43,467 nt of DNA from an uncultured Duncaniella sp. (GTDB lineage: Bacteria; Bacteroidota; Bacteroidia; Bacteroidales; Muribaculaceae), in the NCBI GenBank assembly GCA_910587165.1, contig CAJUKP010000019.1:1-43467 (forward strand), written 5' to 3'. A program made the position numbers and the translations under genes. The notes beneath the pieces are model-generated. The model saw only the letters and a list, made by a program, of their open reading frames with translations. It ran no database searches and was not told the origin of the DNA. This document shows positions 23,594 through 32,531 of this stretch, one piece after another (within the stretch, counting starts at the first letter, position 1; each line of letters begins with the position of its first letter).

Positions 23594-25600
23594 ATGCACA
23601 CGGTCAAGCAATTAAGGATGTTGCTGGCGGTCGTGGCCGCCGCATTGACAGTGGCCTGCGCCAATATGGGCCGCCCTGAAGGGGGTCCGCGCGACGAAAT
23701 GCCACCTGTATATACCGGCTCCAATCCGCGCATGGGACAGCTCAATGTCACCAACAACAAGGTCACAGTGACCTTCGATGAGAACATAGCCCTTGACGAT
23801 CCCACCAACAAGATCGTGGTGTCACCGGCCCAGAAGACCCAGCCGTCCATCTCATCCAACGGGCGCCACGTCACAGTGGAGCTGCGCGACACTTTCCAGC
23901 CCAACACCACCTATATCATCGACTTCTCGGATGCCGTCAAGGATCTCAACGAGGGAAATGTGCTCGACGGACTGGCCATCGACTTCTCGACAGGCGAGAC
24001 CATCGACTCGATGCGCATATCAGGCATGGTGTTCGAGGCCCGCAACCTCGAGCCCGCGCAAGGCATGATCGTAGGCGCATATTCCAACCTCTCCGACACA
24101 GCCATCACCACCATCCCGGTCGAGCGCATCACCAAAACCAACCAGCTCGGCCAGTTCGTGCTGCGCGGACTGAAGCCCGACACCCCTTACAGGATCTTCG
24201 CCATCAACGACGTCAACCGCGACTACCATTGGGACCGTTCGGAGGACATCGCTTTCTATGATGCCATAATAACCCCCACCTGCGAACCTACAGTGGTGAC
24301 GGACACCCTGCGCACCTGGGATGACTCGGCCGACTCGATCGTGAGCCGTCCGGCCACCCGTTTCATGCCCGACGACATACTCCTGACATGGTTCAACGAA
24401 GGCTACGCCTCGCAATACCTGAAGGACTACAAGCGTGAGGTGAACAACCGGATCTTCATGCAGTTCGGCACAAAGGCCGATTCGCTCCCCGTCATGCGTC
24501 TGCTCAACACCCACCGCAAAGGTGACGAGATCTCCACCTGGAGTGTGCTCGACGCATCGGCCACACTCGACTCACTCACCTACTGGATCACCGACACCTC
24601 GCTCGTGGCCCTTGACTCGCTGCTCATCGAGGCACGGTATTACCGCACCGATACACTCGACAACCTTTCGCTGACCACCGATACGCTGAAGTTCTTCATG
24701 CGCGGCAACAAGAACAAGAAAAAGGAGGAGAAGAAAAAGAAAAAGGATGACGAGGAGACCGACACCCTCGCGCCCAAGATCCCCGCCATGGATTTCAAGG
24801 TAGCCTCGGGAACCACCGTCGACCTCAACAAACCTCTGGTTTTCAAAGCCGGAGTCCCGGTAAAAAGATTTGACCAGCGCGGCATACACCTCGAGATGCA
24901 GATTGACACGATCTGGTATCCGGTCAAGGCGCCGGTGGTGGAGCGCCCCGACCCGATGCACCCGATGGACTACATAGCCCCCTACGTATGGGACGAGGGG
25001 ACAAAATACAAACTCACCATCGACTCGGCATCGGTGGAGGATATCTACGGACTTGTCAACGAGCCCGTGACCCACGAATTCACCACCAAGAAACGCGGCG
25101 ACTACTCATCGCTCTCGTTCAACATATCGGGCCTCGACGGACGTCCGGCGATAGTGGAGATACTCGGCTCGGGCGAGAAGCCCGTGGCAGAGGCCCCCGT
25201 CAAAGACTCATACGTGAAGGTGGAATACCTGAATCCCGGCACATATTATGCCCGGTTGTTCATCGACGCCGACACCAACGGAATCTGGACCACCGGCAAT
25301 CTGCTCGACTCGATCCAGCCCGAGGAGGTCTACTATTATCCCAAGAAACTCGTGCTGAAAAAGAACTGGGACATTGACCAGAGCTGGAATCTCTACGAGC
25401 TTCCCGTCGACCAGCAGAAGCCACGCGAGATAGTCAAGAACAAACCCAAGCGCAAGAAAGGGGAACGCGAGCGTCCCACCGGCGACGAAGAGGAGGAAGA
25501 CGAATTCTTCGACGATCCCTTCATGAACAACTCCAACCGCAACAACGGACTGGGAACAGGCGGATTCCGCCGCAATCCCGGCAATCTCAGAGCCTATTGA
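23594..25600 (+). CDS. Ig-like domain lipoprotein of Bacteroidetes type
   Basis: 668 residues with a lipoprotein signal: MHTVKQLRMLLAVVAAALTVAC, with Cys22 as the lipidated residue. An Ig-like domain of the bacterial surface type covers about 37-135 (NKVTVTFDENIALDDP...TYIIDFSDAVKDLNEGN). A carbohydrate-binding-like beta domain may follow (RISGMVFEARNLEPAQG ... LGQFVLRGLKPDTPYRIFAIND). A highly charged Lys/Glu stretch (about 373-393) splits the protein, and the C terminus is rich in charged residues and Asn. Probably a periplasmic or outer-membrane lipoprotein. Function unknown. It lies 16 bp after pssA, in the operon. Confidence 0.75.
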   Translation: MHTVKQLRMLLAVVAAALTVACANMGRPEGGPRDEMPPVYTGSNPRMGQLNVTNNKVTVTFDENIALDDPTNKIVVSPAQKTQPSISSNGRHVTVELRDTFQPNTTYIIDFSDAVKDLNEGNVLDGLAIDFSTGETIDSMRISGMVFEARNLEPAQGMIVGAYSNLSDTAITTIPVERITKTNQLGQFVLRGLKPDTPYRIFAINDVNRDYHWDRSEDIAFYDAIITPTCEPTVVTDTLRTWDDSADSIVSRPATRFMPDDILLTWFNEGYASQYLKDYKREVNNRIFMQFGTKADSLPVMRLLNTHRKGDEISTWSVLDASATLDSLTYWITDTSLVALDSLLIEARYYRTDTLDNLSLTTDTLKFFMRGNKNKKKEEKKKKKDDEETDTLAPKIPAMDFKVASGTTVDLNKPLVFKAGVPVKRFDQRGIHLEMQIDTIWYPVKAPVVERPDPMHPMDYIAPYVWDEGTKYKLTIDSASVEDIYGLVNEPVTHEFTTKKRGDYSSLSFNISGLDGRPAIVEILGSGEKPVAEAPVKDSYVKVEYLNPGTYYARLFIDADTNGIWTTGNLLDSIQPEEVYYYPKKLVLKKNWDIDQSWNLYELPVDQQKPREIVKNKPKRKKGERERPTGDEEEEDEFFDDPFMNNSNRNNGLGTGGFRRNPGNLRAY

Positions 25601-25605
25601 AGCCT

Positions 25606-26652
25606 ATGGACGGGAGTGTCAACACAAGACCACACAAGACAGGGCGTCCCGACATACTCGGGGCTCTGCTGAAATACGGGGTGCCTCCGGTGATCACCGT
25701 GGGACTCTGCCTGCTTCTGTTCAAGGATATCGACCCAGCGCGGATGTGGCACACCATCTGCACCGAGTGTGACTTCCGATGGATATGGGCCAACCTCGCC
25801 CTCAACGTGGCCGCCCATGTGGCGCGCGCCGCCCGCTGGCAGATCCAGCTCCGCGCCCTCGGCATACGCCCCACCCTATGGCAGCTCACCCTCAGCATTT
25901 TCGGCACATACGCTGTCAATCTGGTGTTTCCCCGTCTGGGAGAGGTGTGGCGCACGGGCTACATCTCCGAGCGGTGCAAGGCTCCGTTCACCCAGGTGTT
26001 CGGGTCGATGGTGGCCGAACGCCTGAGCGACACCGTAGTCGTAGGCACGATCTCCCTGCTGACATTCCTCATAGCCGGAAGCCAGTTCACAGCATATCTC
26101 GACCAATTTCCGTCAGCTGGCGAGAAGCTGGTGGGATTCATCACATCCCCGGTATTGTGGGGAGCGCTGATAGCCCTGCTCGTAGGAACGATATGGGTCT
26201 GGACCCGTTATCCCGACAACAAAGTCGTGGCAGCCATACGCCGGTTGTGGCTCGGACTATGGGAAGGGTTCTCAGTGATAGCCAGTATGCCCGGCAAAGG
26301 GAGATGGCTGCTGTTCACCGCCTGTCTCTGGAGCTGCTACTTCCTTGCCCTCGGATGCGCGTTCATGTCATTTCCTCTCACTGAGCGTGTGCTCACCGAC
26401 CACGGACTCATGGCGCTCCTGATGTGCTTCGTGCTCACGAGCCTGTCAATGGGCGTACCCTCCAACGGAGGTATCGGCCCCTACCAATGGGCCATGGTGT
26501 TCGGACTGGGTCTCTACCCCGTGGCCGGACTGACAAGGGAATATGCAATGACTTTCGCCAACCTGGTGATGGGGGTATCGACAGCCGGACTCATTGCGCT
26601 CGGCATATTCACGTTCACCTGCATCGCTTTTGCAAAACGGAACGCACGATGA
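25606..26652 (+). CDS. Flippase-like membrane protein (LPG synthase transmembrane/UPF0104 type)
   Basis: 348 residues from ATG 25606; a TTG at 25597 overlapping the previous stop is the alternative. About eight membrane segments. The N-terminal half has the family feature NLALNVAAHVARAARWQIQLRALG and TYAVNLVFPRLGEVWRTGYI, where a conserved Gly-Glu and Arg follow a membrane segment. The C-terminal half has SNGGIGPYQWAMVFGLGLYPV. The family includes the flippase domain of MprF and related proteins that move lipids or glycolipids across the inner membrane. Substrate unknown. Position after phospholipid genes fits an envelope role. Confidence 0.75.
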   Translation: MDGSVNTRPHKTGRPDILGALLKYGVPPVITVGLCLLLFKDIDPARMWHTICTECDFRWIWANLALNVAAHVARAARWQIQLRALGIRPTLWQLTLSIFGTYAVNLVFPRLGEVWRTGYISERCKAPFTQVFGSMVAERLSDTVVVGTISLLTFLIAGSQFTAYLDQFPSAGEKLVGFITSPVLWGALIALLVGTIWVWTRYPDNKVVAAIRRLWLGLWEGFSVIASMPGKGRWLLFTACLWSCYFLALGCAFMSFPLTERVLTDHGLMALLMCFVLTSLSMGVPSNGGIGPYQWAMVFGLGLYPVAGLTREYAMTFANLVMGVSTAGLIALGIFTFTCIAFAKRNAR

Positions 26653-27182
26653 AACTGATCAACGACGACGAAGACCTGTTTCTCCACGATTTCAGCAACA
26701 CGCGGAGCGGGGAGAAGGAACCCAAGGAGACCGAAGTGTCCGCCACACGTGAGTTTTCCTTCACGTCCGGACCGGCCGATGCTCCGCAAAGCTCCGGCAG
26801 ACGCCGCCGGCGCGGCTGCTCGCTGCTTGTATGGACAACTGTCATCGCCCTCATCGCGGGAGGCATCGCATTCTACATACGTTACTTCATCCCCCACACC
26901 TCCGAGTCAAAGACCCGCGGCTATGTCACCGTGGTCGAGAAAAGAGGGATAATATTCAAGACCTTCGAGGGGGAGATGGTGTCCGAGACACGTCTCAGCG
27001 ACACCACAAGAGTCTATTCGCGCGACTTCCAGTTCTCCATCCCCGACGATTCGCTCGGCCGGCTCCTGCAGGGCTTCCAGTCTACGGGGCGTCCGGTGGA
27101 GATAACCACCAAGAAATACTACGGCACCCTGCCTTGGCGCGGGGCCACCAACACCATACTCACAGACATCCGACCCCAATGA
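26649..27182 (+). CDS. Single-pass membrane protein of unknown function
   Basis: 177 residues from the ATG at 26649, which overlaps the previous stop by 4 bp. A cytoplasmic acidic N-terminal part (about 1-55) ends in RRRRRGC, one membrane segment (about 58-80: LLVWTTVIALIAGGIAFYI) follows, and the rest is outside the cytoplasm (GYVTVVEKRGIIFKTFEGEM, FQFSIPDDSLGRLLQGF). I do not recognise a named domain. It overlaps aroA by 4 bp. Confidence 0.7.
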   Translation: MKLINDDEDLFLHDFSNTRSGEKEPKETEVSATREFSFTSGPADAPQSSGRRRRRGCSLLVWTTVIALIAGGIAFYIRYFIPHTSESKTRGYVTVVEKRGIIFKTFEGEMVSETRLSDTTRVYSRDFQFSIPDDSLGRLLQGFQSTGRPVEITTKKYYGTLPWRGATNTILTDIRPQ

Positions 27183-28453
27183 ACCTCCGACTCCTACCTC
27201 CCGAAGATTTCCTGCAGGCACGGCTCATGCTCCCACTGAGCAAGAGCATGAGTGCCCGCGCCTTGATAATCAACACCCTCACCCCCGGGGCCGACCCGCT
27301 GGAACGAGTGGCCGCGTGTGATGACACCGATGCCATGCGCCACGCTCTCGCCGATCTGTCGCAGACAGAGGTCAACATCGGCGCCGCAGGCACAACCATG
27401 AGGTTTCTCACCGCCTTCTATTCATGCAGGCCGGGGATAGAGGTGACTCTCGACGGCTCGGAGCGTATGCGCCGCCGCCCCATAGGAGTGCTCGTCGACG
27501 CACTCCGCTCACTCGGAGCAGACATCGAGTATGCCGGGGAGGAGGGATTTCCTCCGCTCCACATACGCGGACGCGAACTGAAGGGGGGAGATCTCACACT
27601 TGATGCCTCGGTGAGCTCACAGTTCATCTCGGCACTGCTGATGATCGCCCCCGTCACCGCCAACGGACTCACTCTCCGGCTCGAAGGGGAGATAGTGTCG
27701 CGCCCCTACATACTGATGACACTGAAGATGATGGCCGATGCCGGGATAGAATGTGAGCTATACCGCGACACAGCCACAGTGAAACCGGGTGTCTACCGTA
27801 AAAGCGGTCAGCCGGTGGAGATCGAGGGTGACTGGAGCGCGGCTGCCGTATGGTATCAGATCACAGCCATATCGGGCGGCGTGGTGACGATAGACAATCT
27901 CGTGAAAGATTCATGCCAGGGCGACCGTGTGCTCGCCGACATATACTCACGCATGGGAGTGGACACCGAATGGTGCGGCGAGGAGGGGGGAACCGATCTC
28001 TGCGCTAATCCCGACGCCGACGCCCGCGCCGACCTTGACTTCTCGGAGTGTCCCGATCTGGCCCAATGTGTCACGGTCACCTGCGCCATGCTCGGCTATC
28101 CTTTCAGATTCACCGGACTCCAGACCCTTGCCATCAAGGAGACCGACCGCATCGAGGCCCTGCGGCGTGAACTGGCCAAAATAGGGGTGAACATAACTGT
28201 CGAGGGCCCCGGCACAATATCATGGGACGGCCGGAGGATGCCTGTCAACGAGCTCCCGGTGTTCGACACCTACGACGACCACCGCATGGCGCTCTGCCTC
28301 GCGCCCGTCTCACTCTTCATGCCCGGCATCATCATACGCGACGCCGGCGTGGTGAGCAAATCATATCCTGAATTCTGGGAACATCTGCGCGCGGCAGGAT
28401 TCACCCTCCTCGACGGCGACGCACCTCTCCCCGAACCTGACACCGAGGCATGA
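27179..28453 (+). CDS. aroA: 3-phosphoshikimate 1-carboxyvinyltransferase (EPSP synthase)
   Basis: 424 residues from ATG 27179, a 4-bp overlap with the gene before. It joins phosphoenolpyruvate and shikimate 3-phosphate on the path to aromatic amino acids. Visible are LPLSKSMSARALI with Lys22 and Arg27, NIGAAGTTMRFLTA (66 onward, divergent from the usual LGNAGTAMR), ERMRRRPIGVLVDALRSLG, DASVSSQFISALL, KETDRIEALRREL, and FDTYDDHRMALC with the conserved Asp-His-Arg. It is a divergent Bacteroidetes member. Placement among envelope genes is unusual but conserved features are complete. Confidence 0.93.
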   Translation: MNLRLLPPEDFLQARLMLPLSKSMSARALIINTLTPGADPLERVAACDDTDAMRHALADLSQTEVNIGAAGTTMRFLTAFYSCRPGIEVTLDGSERMRRRPIGVLVDALRSLGADIEYAGEEGFPPLHIRGRELKGGDLTLDASVSSQFISALLMIAPVTANGLTLRLEGEIVSRPYILMTLKMMADAGIECELYRDTATVKPGVYRKSGQPVEIEGDWSAAAVWYQITAISGGVVTIDNLVKDSCQGDRVLADIYSRMGVDTEWCGEEGGTDLCANPDADARADLDFSECPDLAQCVTVTCAMLGYPFRFTGLQTLAIKETDRIEALRRELAKIGVNITVEGPGTISWDGRRMPVNELPVFDTYDDHRMALCLAPVSLFMPGIIIRDAGVVSKSYPEFWEHLRAAGFTLLDGDAPLPEPDTEA

Positions 28454-28839
28454 CAGGCGCCTTGATCATATTGGCGGTGACTCTGCTCACCGGGCTTCTG
28501 CTTTTCATCACTCACCGAAAGGATGCAGACACCGCCAACAGCACCACCGACACCGGAGGGGAATCGTCCGCGGAAGCGGAGGAATGCTGCGGCCGTCATG
28601 CCGTATGCGACAAAGTGATGCCCCTCACCGGACCTATATACTTCGACGACGAGGAACTCGACCGTTTCGCCGGACGTGAACCTGACTCTTACACGCCCGA
28701 GGAGACGGAAGAGTTCCGCAAGGTGCTCTACACTCTTCTCCCCTCCGATGTCTACCCCTGGGGTGCCTCGCTGACCGTGCGCGACATAGCGCTCCCCACC
28801 GAGCTGAGGGACGAATGGATAATGCTCTGCGATAATTGA
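28450..28839 (+). CDS. Small membrane-anchored protein with CC and acidic motifs, unknown function
   Basis: 129 residues overlapping aroA by 4 bp. One N-terminal membrane segment (about 3-21: GALIILAVTLLTGLLLFI), then an acidic linker and ECCGRHAVCDK with three cysteines. The C-terminal part YFDDEELDRFAGREPDSYTP ... FRKVLYTLLPSDVYPW is predicted helical. I recall similar proteins in other Bacteroidales, some with a doubtful phospholipase label, which the sequence does not support. The cysteine cluster could bind metal, which would fit the metal transporter that follows; that is speculation. Confidence 0.65.
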   Translation: MTGALIILAVTLLTGLLLFITHRKDADTANSTTDTGGESSAEAEECCGRHAVCDKVMPLTGPIYFDDEELDRFAGREPDSYTPEETEEFRKVLYTLLPSDVYPWGASLTVRDIALPTELRDEWIMLCDN

Positions 28840-28848
28840 CTCTGCAAG

Positions 28849-29646
28849 ATGGAGATACTTGAATATGACTTTTTCCGCAACGCACTGGCCGGGGTTGTGC
28901 TTCTGAGCATCGCATCGGCCATAATAGGCACCTACATAGTGTCGCGCCGCCTCGTGGCCATCTCGGGAGGCGTGACCCACGCCTGCTTCGGCGGTCTCGG
29001 CCTCGGCTACTTCCTGGGAATCAGCCCTGTCGCCACCGCCGCACTCTTCGCCATAGGCTCATCGCTCGGTGTCCAGTGGATGTCGAGCCGCCAGAAGGTG
29101 CGGGAAGACTCGGCGATAGCCGTGATATGGGCCATCGGAATGGCCGTCGGCACGCTCTTCATATTCCTCACCCCCGGCTATGTGCCCGAACTCAACTCAT
29201 TTCTGTTCGGCAACATCATCACCATCACCGGTGCCGACCTGTGGTCGTTTGCCATCTTCACGGTCATACTCGTGGCGTTCATCGCGCTCAGATACACCCA
29301 GATCGTGATATGCGCATTCGATCCCGACTTCGCACGTGTGCGCCACCTCCCGGTGAGCTTCATCACCACAGTCATGACAATCTTTGTAGCCGTCTGCATC
29401 GTGCTCACCATCAGGCTTGTGGGAGTGATGCTGCTGATGTCAATGTTCGCCCTGCCGCAGATGACCGCCGAATGCTTCGCCCGCCGCTTCGGCCACATCA
29501 TGCTCCTCTCGGCCGTCATCTCGCTCGTATGTTCAGTGGGCGGACTCTTCCTCTCCACCGTGGTCAACGTCCCCTGCTCCGCCCTCATCGTGCTCCTCAT
29601 GGCCGGTGTCTACATTACAGGCCGCCTGGCCACAGTCAGCAGATGA
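28849..29646 (+). CDS. Zinc/manganese ABC transporter permease (ZnuB/MntB family)
   Basis: 265 residues with about eight membrane segments, the ABC-3 family length. Marks are NALAGVVLLSIASAIIGTYIVSRRL at the N terminus, ISGGVTHACFGGLGLGYFLG with the conserved His-Ala region, YVPELNSFLFGNIITIT, and RLVGVMLLMSMFALPQMTAECFARRF, the part that contacts the ATPase. The ATPase and binding protein are not in the window. It lies 9 bp after the small Cys-rich gene and is the last gene of the operon. Metal specificity cannot be read from sequence. Confidence 0.88.
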   Translation: MEILEYDFFRNALAGVVLLSIASAIIGTYIVSRRLVAISGGVTHACFGGLGLGYFLGISPVATAALFAIGSSLGVQWMSSRQKVREDSAIAVIWAIGMAVGTLFIFLTPGYVPELNSFLFGNIITITGADLWSFAIFTVILVAFIALRYTQIVICAFDPDFARVRHLPVSFITTVMTIFVAVCIVLTIRLVGVMLLMSMFALPQMTAECFARRFGHIMLLSAVISLVCSVGGLFLSTVVNVPCSALIVLLMAGVYITGRLATVSR

Positions 29647-29702
29647 TTTCACATCCCCCGGGGGAAACCATCGGAAAGGTCGTGAAACTTGCAGGCAAAT
29701 AT

Positions 29703-29733
29703 TTTGAAATCAGAGGAAATAGTCGTATCTTTG
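29703..29733 (+). promoter_or_regulatory. Promoter of the ppiD gene
   Basis: TTTG (29703-29706) and TATCTTTG (29726-29733) with exactly 19 bases between them. An excellent match to the Bacteroidetes consensus. The leader is about 80 bases. Confidence 0.7.
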
Positions 29734-29821
29734 TGCGTTAATTCCGCGCGCTGTGATGCGCGGCTGTACAAACCCACTGTCATTACCACAGAAAAAATCA
29801 AAAAAATCCATAAAACATAGA

Positions 29822-31891
29822 ATGGCAACACTCGAAAAAATCCGCAGCAAGTCAGTGCTCTTGCTCATCATCGTAGGAGCCGCACTGCTGGCTTTTATCA
29901 TCGGTGACTTCTTTACCTCGGGCCGCACATTTTTCGGCACCGGGACGACCATCGCCAAGGTAGGCGACCAGAAAATCGACGTACAGGAATTCCAGCGCCG
30001 CGTCCAGCAGGCCCAGCAGCAGATGCAGCAGAGCGGCCAGAAGGTGGACAACGCCATGCTGCAGCAGCAGGTGCTCGACGGCATGATAGCCGAGAAGCTC
30101 TTCGATCAGGAGATCGACAAACTCGGCCTCACCGTGACCGATGCGGAACTCAGCGAGGTCATGGTCGGCAAAAACTCCGGAATGGTTGACCGCATGATCC
30201 AGCAGCAGCTTCAGCTCCCCGACGCCGTCACCGCCCACGATATGGCATTCAACCCCACCAAATACGGCATTCCCCAGGAGCAGGCCATGCAGCTCCAGCA
30301 GTACTGGATGGATCTCGAGAAGAATGTCGAGAAGATGCTTCTCCAGCAGAAGTTCAACAATCTCTTCACCGGAGTGCTCACAGCCAACAACCTCGACGCC
30401 AAGGCTCTCTATGACGAGAACGCCGCCACAGCCAAGGTGGTGTATGCCAAGCAGGATCTCTCGAGCCTGAAGGACGATGAGTTCCCCGTGGAGAAGTCGG
30501 ACATCGAGCGTCTGTACAACTCCGAGAAGAACCGCTATGCCATCGACGAGGAGCAGCGTCTTGCCAACTATATCTCAGTCAACATCATGCCCTCGTCAGA
30601 GGATATCCTCAACGGCCAGAAGAAAGTGGAGGAGGCCATCCTCGCCCTCAACAACCAGCCCGAGACCCAGGGCGTGGCCGAGATGACCGAATTTGTTGTC
30701 AACCGCGAGAAGATCGGTCAGCCTGCCGTTGACAAGCAGACCCGTCTCAAGGCAGCTCTTGACTCCCTCCAGGTGGGCCGCGCTACTCTCGTCAGCAAGG
30801 TCGGCAACGACTACACCATCGCCAAGCTCCTCGGCAAGACCACCGAGAGCGAGAATGTCAAGCTCGACTTCCTCGCCGTGCAGGGCACACGCGCCCAGGT
30901 AGACTCGCTCACCGCGCTGCTCAACGCAGGAGCCTCGTTTGACTCCATCGCCGCATCTCCCCTCGTGGCAGGCTCACAGAAGGCCACCGAGGTGTCGCTC
31001 ATCGACGCCAACTCACAGATGGTCAAAGAGCTCATCGCCGGCCACGACACCGGTGTCTACTTCGCCCCCGACACCATGGCCCAGGGTGGCCGCATCATCC
31101 GTGTGGCTGAGCGCACCGCTCCTGTCACCATCTACGAGATTGCCAACGTGACTTTCACCACCGAGCCTTCAAACGCTACAATCAACAGCCTCGAGAGCCG
31201 TCTGCAGAGCTACGTGAACAACCACAAGACAGCCAAAGAATTCGTAGACAGCGCCCAGGCTGCCGGATTCACCACTTTCCCCGCCTACGTGAGCGAGTCG
31301 ACCCCGATGCTCGGCAACCTCAACGACTCCCACAACGCCGTGGCATGGGTGATGGAAGCCAAGAAGGGTGAGGTATCGCCCGTGTTCGGCGACATCCAGA
31401 CCGGACGTTTCATCGCCGTGGCTCTCGACGACATCTACGAGGACTACACCCCCGCCCGCGATCCGCAGCTCAACACCATGCTCACCGTCCGTGCCCGCAA
31501 TGACAAGAAGGCTGCCAAACTCATCGCCGACTATCAGGGCAAAGCCAAGGATGTGGCAGGATATGCCAATCTCATGAAGGCATCCGTTGACACCACCACC
31601 GTCAACTTCGGCCAGTATTTCGTGCCCGGCATCGGAGCCAACGAGTCAGCCCTCCAGGGCAAGGTGGCCGCTGCTAAGAAAGGTGATCTCGTAGGTCCCA
31701 TGCAGACCGGCAACGCCGTAGTGGTGCTCACCGTCACCGACATCAACACCGAGGGTCGCCCCTACAACTACGAGGAGAGCGCCGTGCGCTACAACCAGCA
31801 GCGCGGAGCCGCACGTCTCGGCAACTCCCTTGACCGTATCCTCCTCGGCAACAAGAAGGTGAAAAACAACATGACAACCTTCTACAAGTAA
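29822..31891 (+). CDS. ppiD: Peptidyl-prolyl isomerase PpiD-like periplasmic chaperone
   Basis: 689 residues from ATG 29822 (MATLEKIRSKSVLLLIIVGAALLAFIIGDF); the frame extends upstream but has no family support. One N-terminal membrane anchor (about 11-29). A SurA-N-like chaperone domain follows, with a Gln-rich stretch FQRRVQQAQQQMQQSGQKVD and MLQQQVLDGMIAEKLFDQEI. Parvulin-like regions are weak (VARGDTATLVSKVGNDYTI-like, and AWVMEAKKGEVSPVFGDIQTGRFIAVALDD). PpiD-type proteins help fold outer-membrane proteins as they leave the Sec channel. Monocistronic, with its own promoter. Confidence 0.85.
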   Translation: MATLEKIRSKSVLLLIIVGAALLAFIIGDFFTSGRTFFGTGTTIAKVGDQKIDVQEFQRRVQQAQQQMQQSGQKVDNAMLQQQVLDGMIAEKLFDQEIDKLGLTVTDAELSEVMVGKNSGMVDRMIQQQLQLPDAVTAHDMAFNPTKYGIPQEQAMQLQQYWMDLEKNVEKMLLQQKFNNLFTGVLTANNLDAKALYDENAATAKVVYAKQDLSSLKDDEFPVEKSDIERLYNSEKNRYAIDEEQRLANYISVNIMPSSEDILNGQKKVEEAILALNNQPETQGVAEMTEFVVNREKIGQPAVDKQTRLKAALDSLQVGRATLVSKVGNDYTIAKLLGKTTESENVKLDFLAVQGTRAQVDSLTALLNAGASFDSIAASPLVAGSQKATEVSLIDANSQMVKELIAGHDTGVYFAPDTMAQGGRIIRVAERTAPVTIYEIANVTFTTEPSNATINSLESRLQSYVNNHKTAKEFVDSAQAAGFTTFPAYVSESTPMLGNLNDSHNAVAWVMEAKKGEVSPVFGDIQTGRFIAVALDDIYEDYTPARDPQLNTMLTVRARNDKKAAKLIADYQGKAKDVAGYANLMKASVDTTTVNFGQYFVPGIGANESALQGKVAAAKKGDLVGPMQTGNAVVVLTVTDINTEGRPYNYEESAVRYNQQRGAARLGNSLDRILLGNKKVKNNMTTFYK

Positions 31892-31918
31892 GACACAGCC
31901 ATACCGGCAACATCATCA

Positions 31919-31958
31919 CAGCCCCTGTGGACACACCATCAGTCCGCAGGGGCTGTCC
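31919..31958 (+). terminator. Hairpin after ppiD
   Basis: CAGCCCCTG (31919-31927) pairs perfectly with CAGGGGCTG (31947-31955), with an inner GAC/GTC. Only TCCGTATAT follows, so the U-tract is poor; it may be a rho-linked or stabilising hairpin. Confidence 0.5.
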
Positions 31959-31976
31959 GTATATATCATAGTGGCG

Positions 31977-32469
31977 TTACCGATCAGGACAAGGATACAA
32001 AATGACAAAAGTCCCTATAACCCGGTCAAAGGTGCGATATGCCACGTAGTGGCTGTTTACATAACATAGTCCGGTTCCGTAGCGGCGGGGCTGATGGTGT
32101 CCGGCAGGACACCGATTATGTCGTAGCCGGGCACACCGGAGTCTTGCGGAGGTGTGCCCGGGCAGAGATGATACAGATTTGAGGCGTCTGTAAGACGCCG
32201 GTTATCAGCAAGATCGTGCAATTGATGTTATGATAACTGGCGTCCTCCCGGACGCCCCATCCTATCCGCACTCACATCCGTGCACACCTACGCTCCGCTC
32301 CGGTGTACACGGCTACTACATAATCAGCGTCCTCCGGACGCCTGGCCAAACGACAATTGTTATATGATCGTTCAAAAGGAACATTTTTTTAATCAGTCTG
32401 ATGAATCCTGATCCAAAGATATTTTGTTCCTTTTTTCCTTTTGGTCTTTTGTATCCTTGTCCTGATAAG
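31977..32469. repeat. Long-hairpin intergenic element, copy C, interrupted
   Basis: The left arm starts TTACCGATCAGGACAAGG (31977) and breaks off after GACAAAAGT at 32012. The rest of the element resumes at GTTCAAAAGG (about 32370) and runs through ATCAGTCTGATGAATC to CCTTGTCCTGAT (32469). The left arm matches copy D and the right arm matches copy B, so the two arms do not pair as well as in the other copies. About 357 bp of hairpin-rich sequence lies between. Confidence 0.75.
32013..32369. repeat. Hairpin-dense insertion inside copy C
   Basis: The block is edged by TATAAC (32016-32021) and GTTATA (32359-32364). Inside are at least seven short inverted repeats: GCCAC/GTGGC (32041-32053), GGTGTCC/GGACACC (32096-32113), CCGGGCACACC/GGTGTGCCCGG (32127-32161), GGCGTCT/AGACGCC (32183-32199), GTTATCA/TGATAAC (32201-32237), GGCGTCC/GGACGCC (32239-32256) and GCGTCC/GGACGC (32327-32341), plus GTGCACACC/GGTGTACAC (32280-32310) with one mismatch. 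No gene is seen. REP-like or a dead mobile element are the options. Confidence 0.65.
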
Positions 32470-32492
32470 TTGTTTTTTCTATTCCGATAATT

Positions 32493-32523
32493 TTTGTCGG
32501 TCGGGGGATTTTTGCTATTTTTG
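32493..32523 (+). promoter_or_regulatory. Promoter of rsmA
   Basis: TTTG (32493-32496) and TATTTTTG (32516-32523), spaced 19 bases. The start codon at 32532 is only 8 bases after the -7 element, so the mRNA would have almost no leader. Confidence 0.65.
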
Positions 32524-32531
32524 CAGATGAT

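Noticed and set aside
26424..26648. Longer N terminus for the small membrane protein before aroA
   Set aside because: The upstream extension lies wholly inside the flippase-like gene in another frame and has no plausible protein features; ATG 26649 gives a 4-bp overlap typical of this operon.
32013..32369. A CRISPR array in the hairpin-dense block
   Set aside because: The repeats are short inverted stems of different sequence, not direct repeats with regular unique spacers, and no cas genes are nearby.
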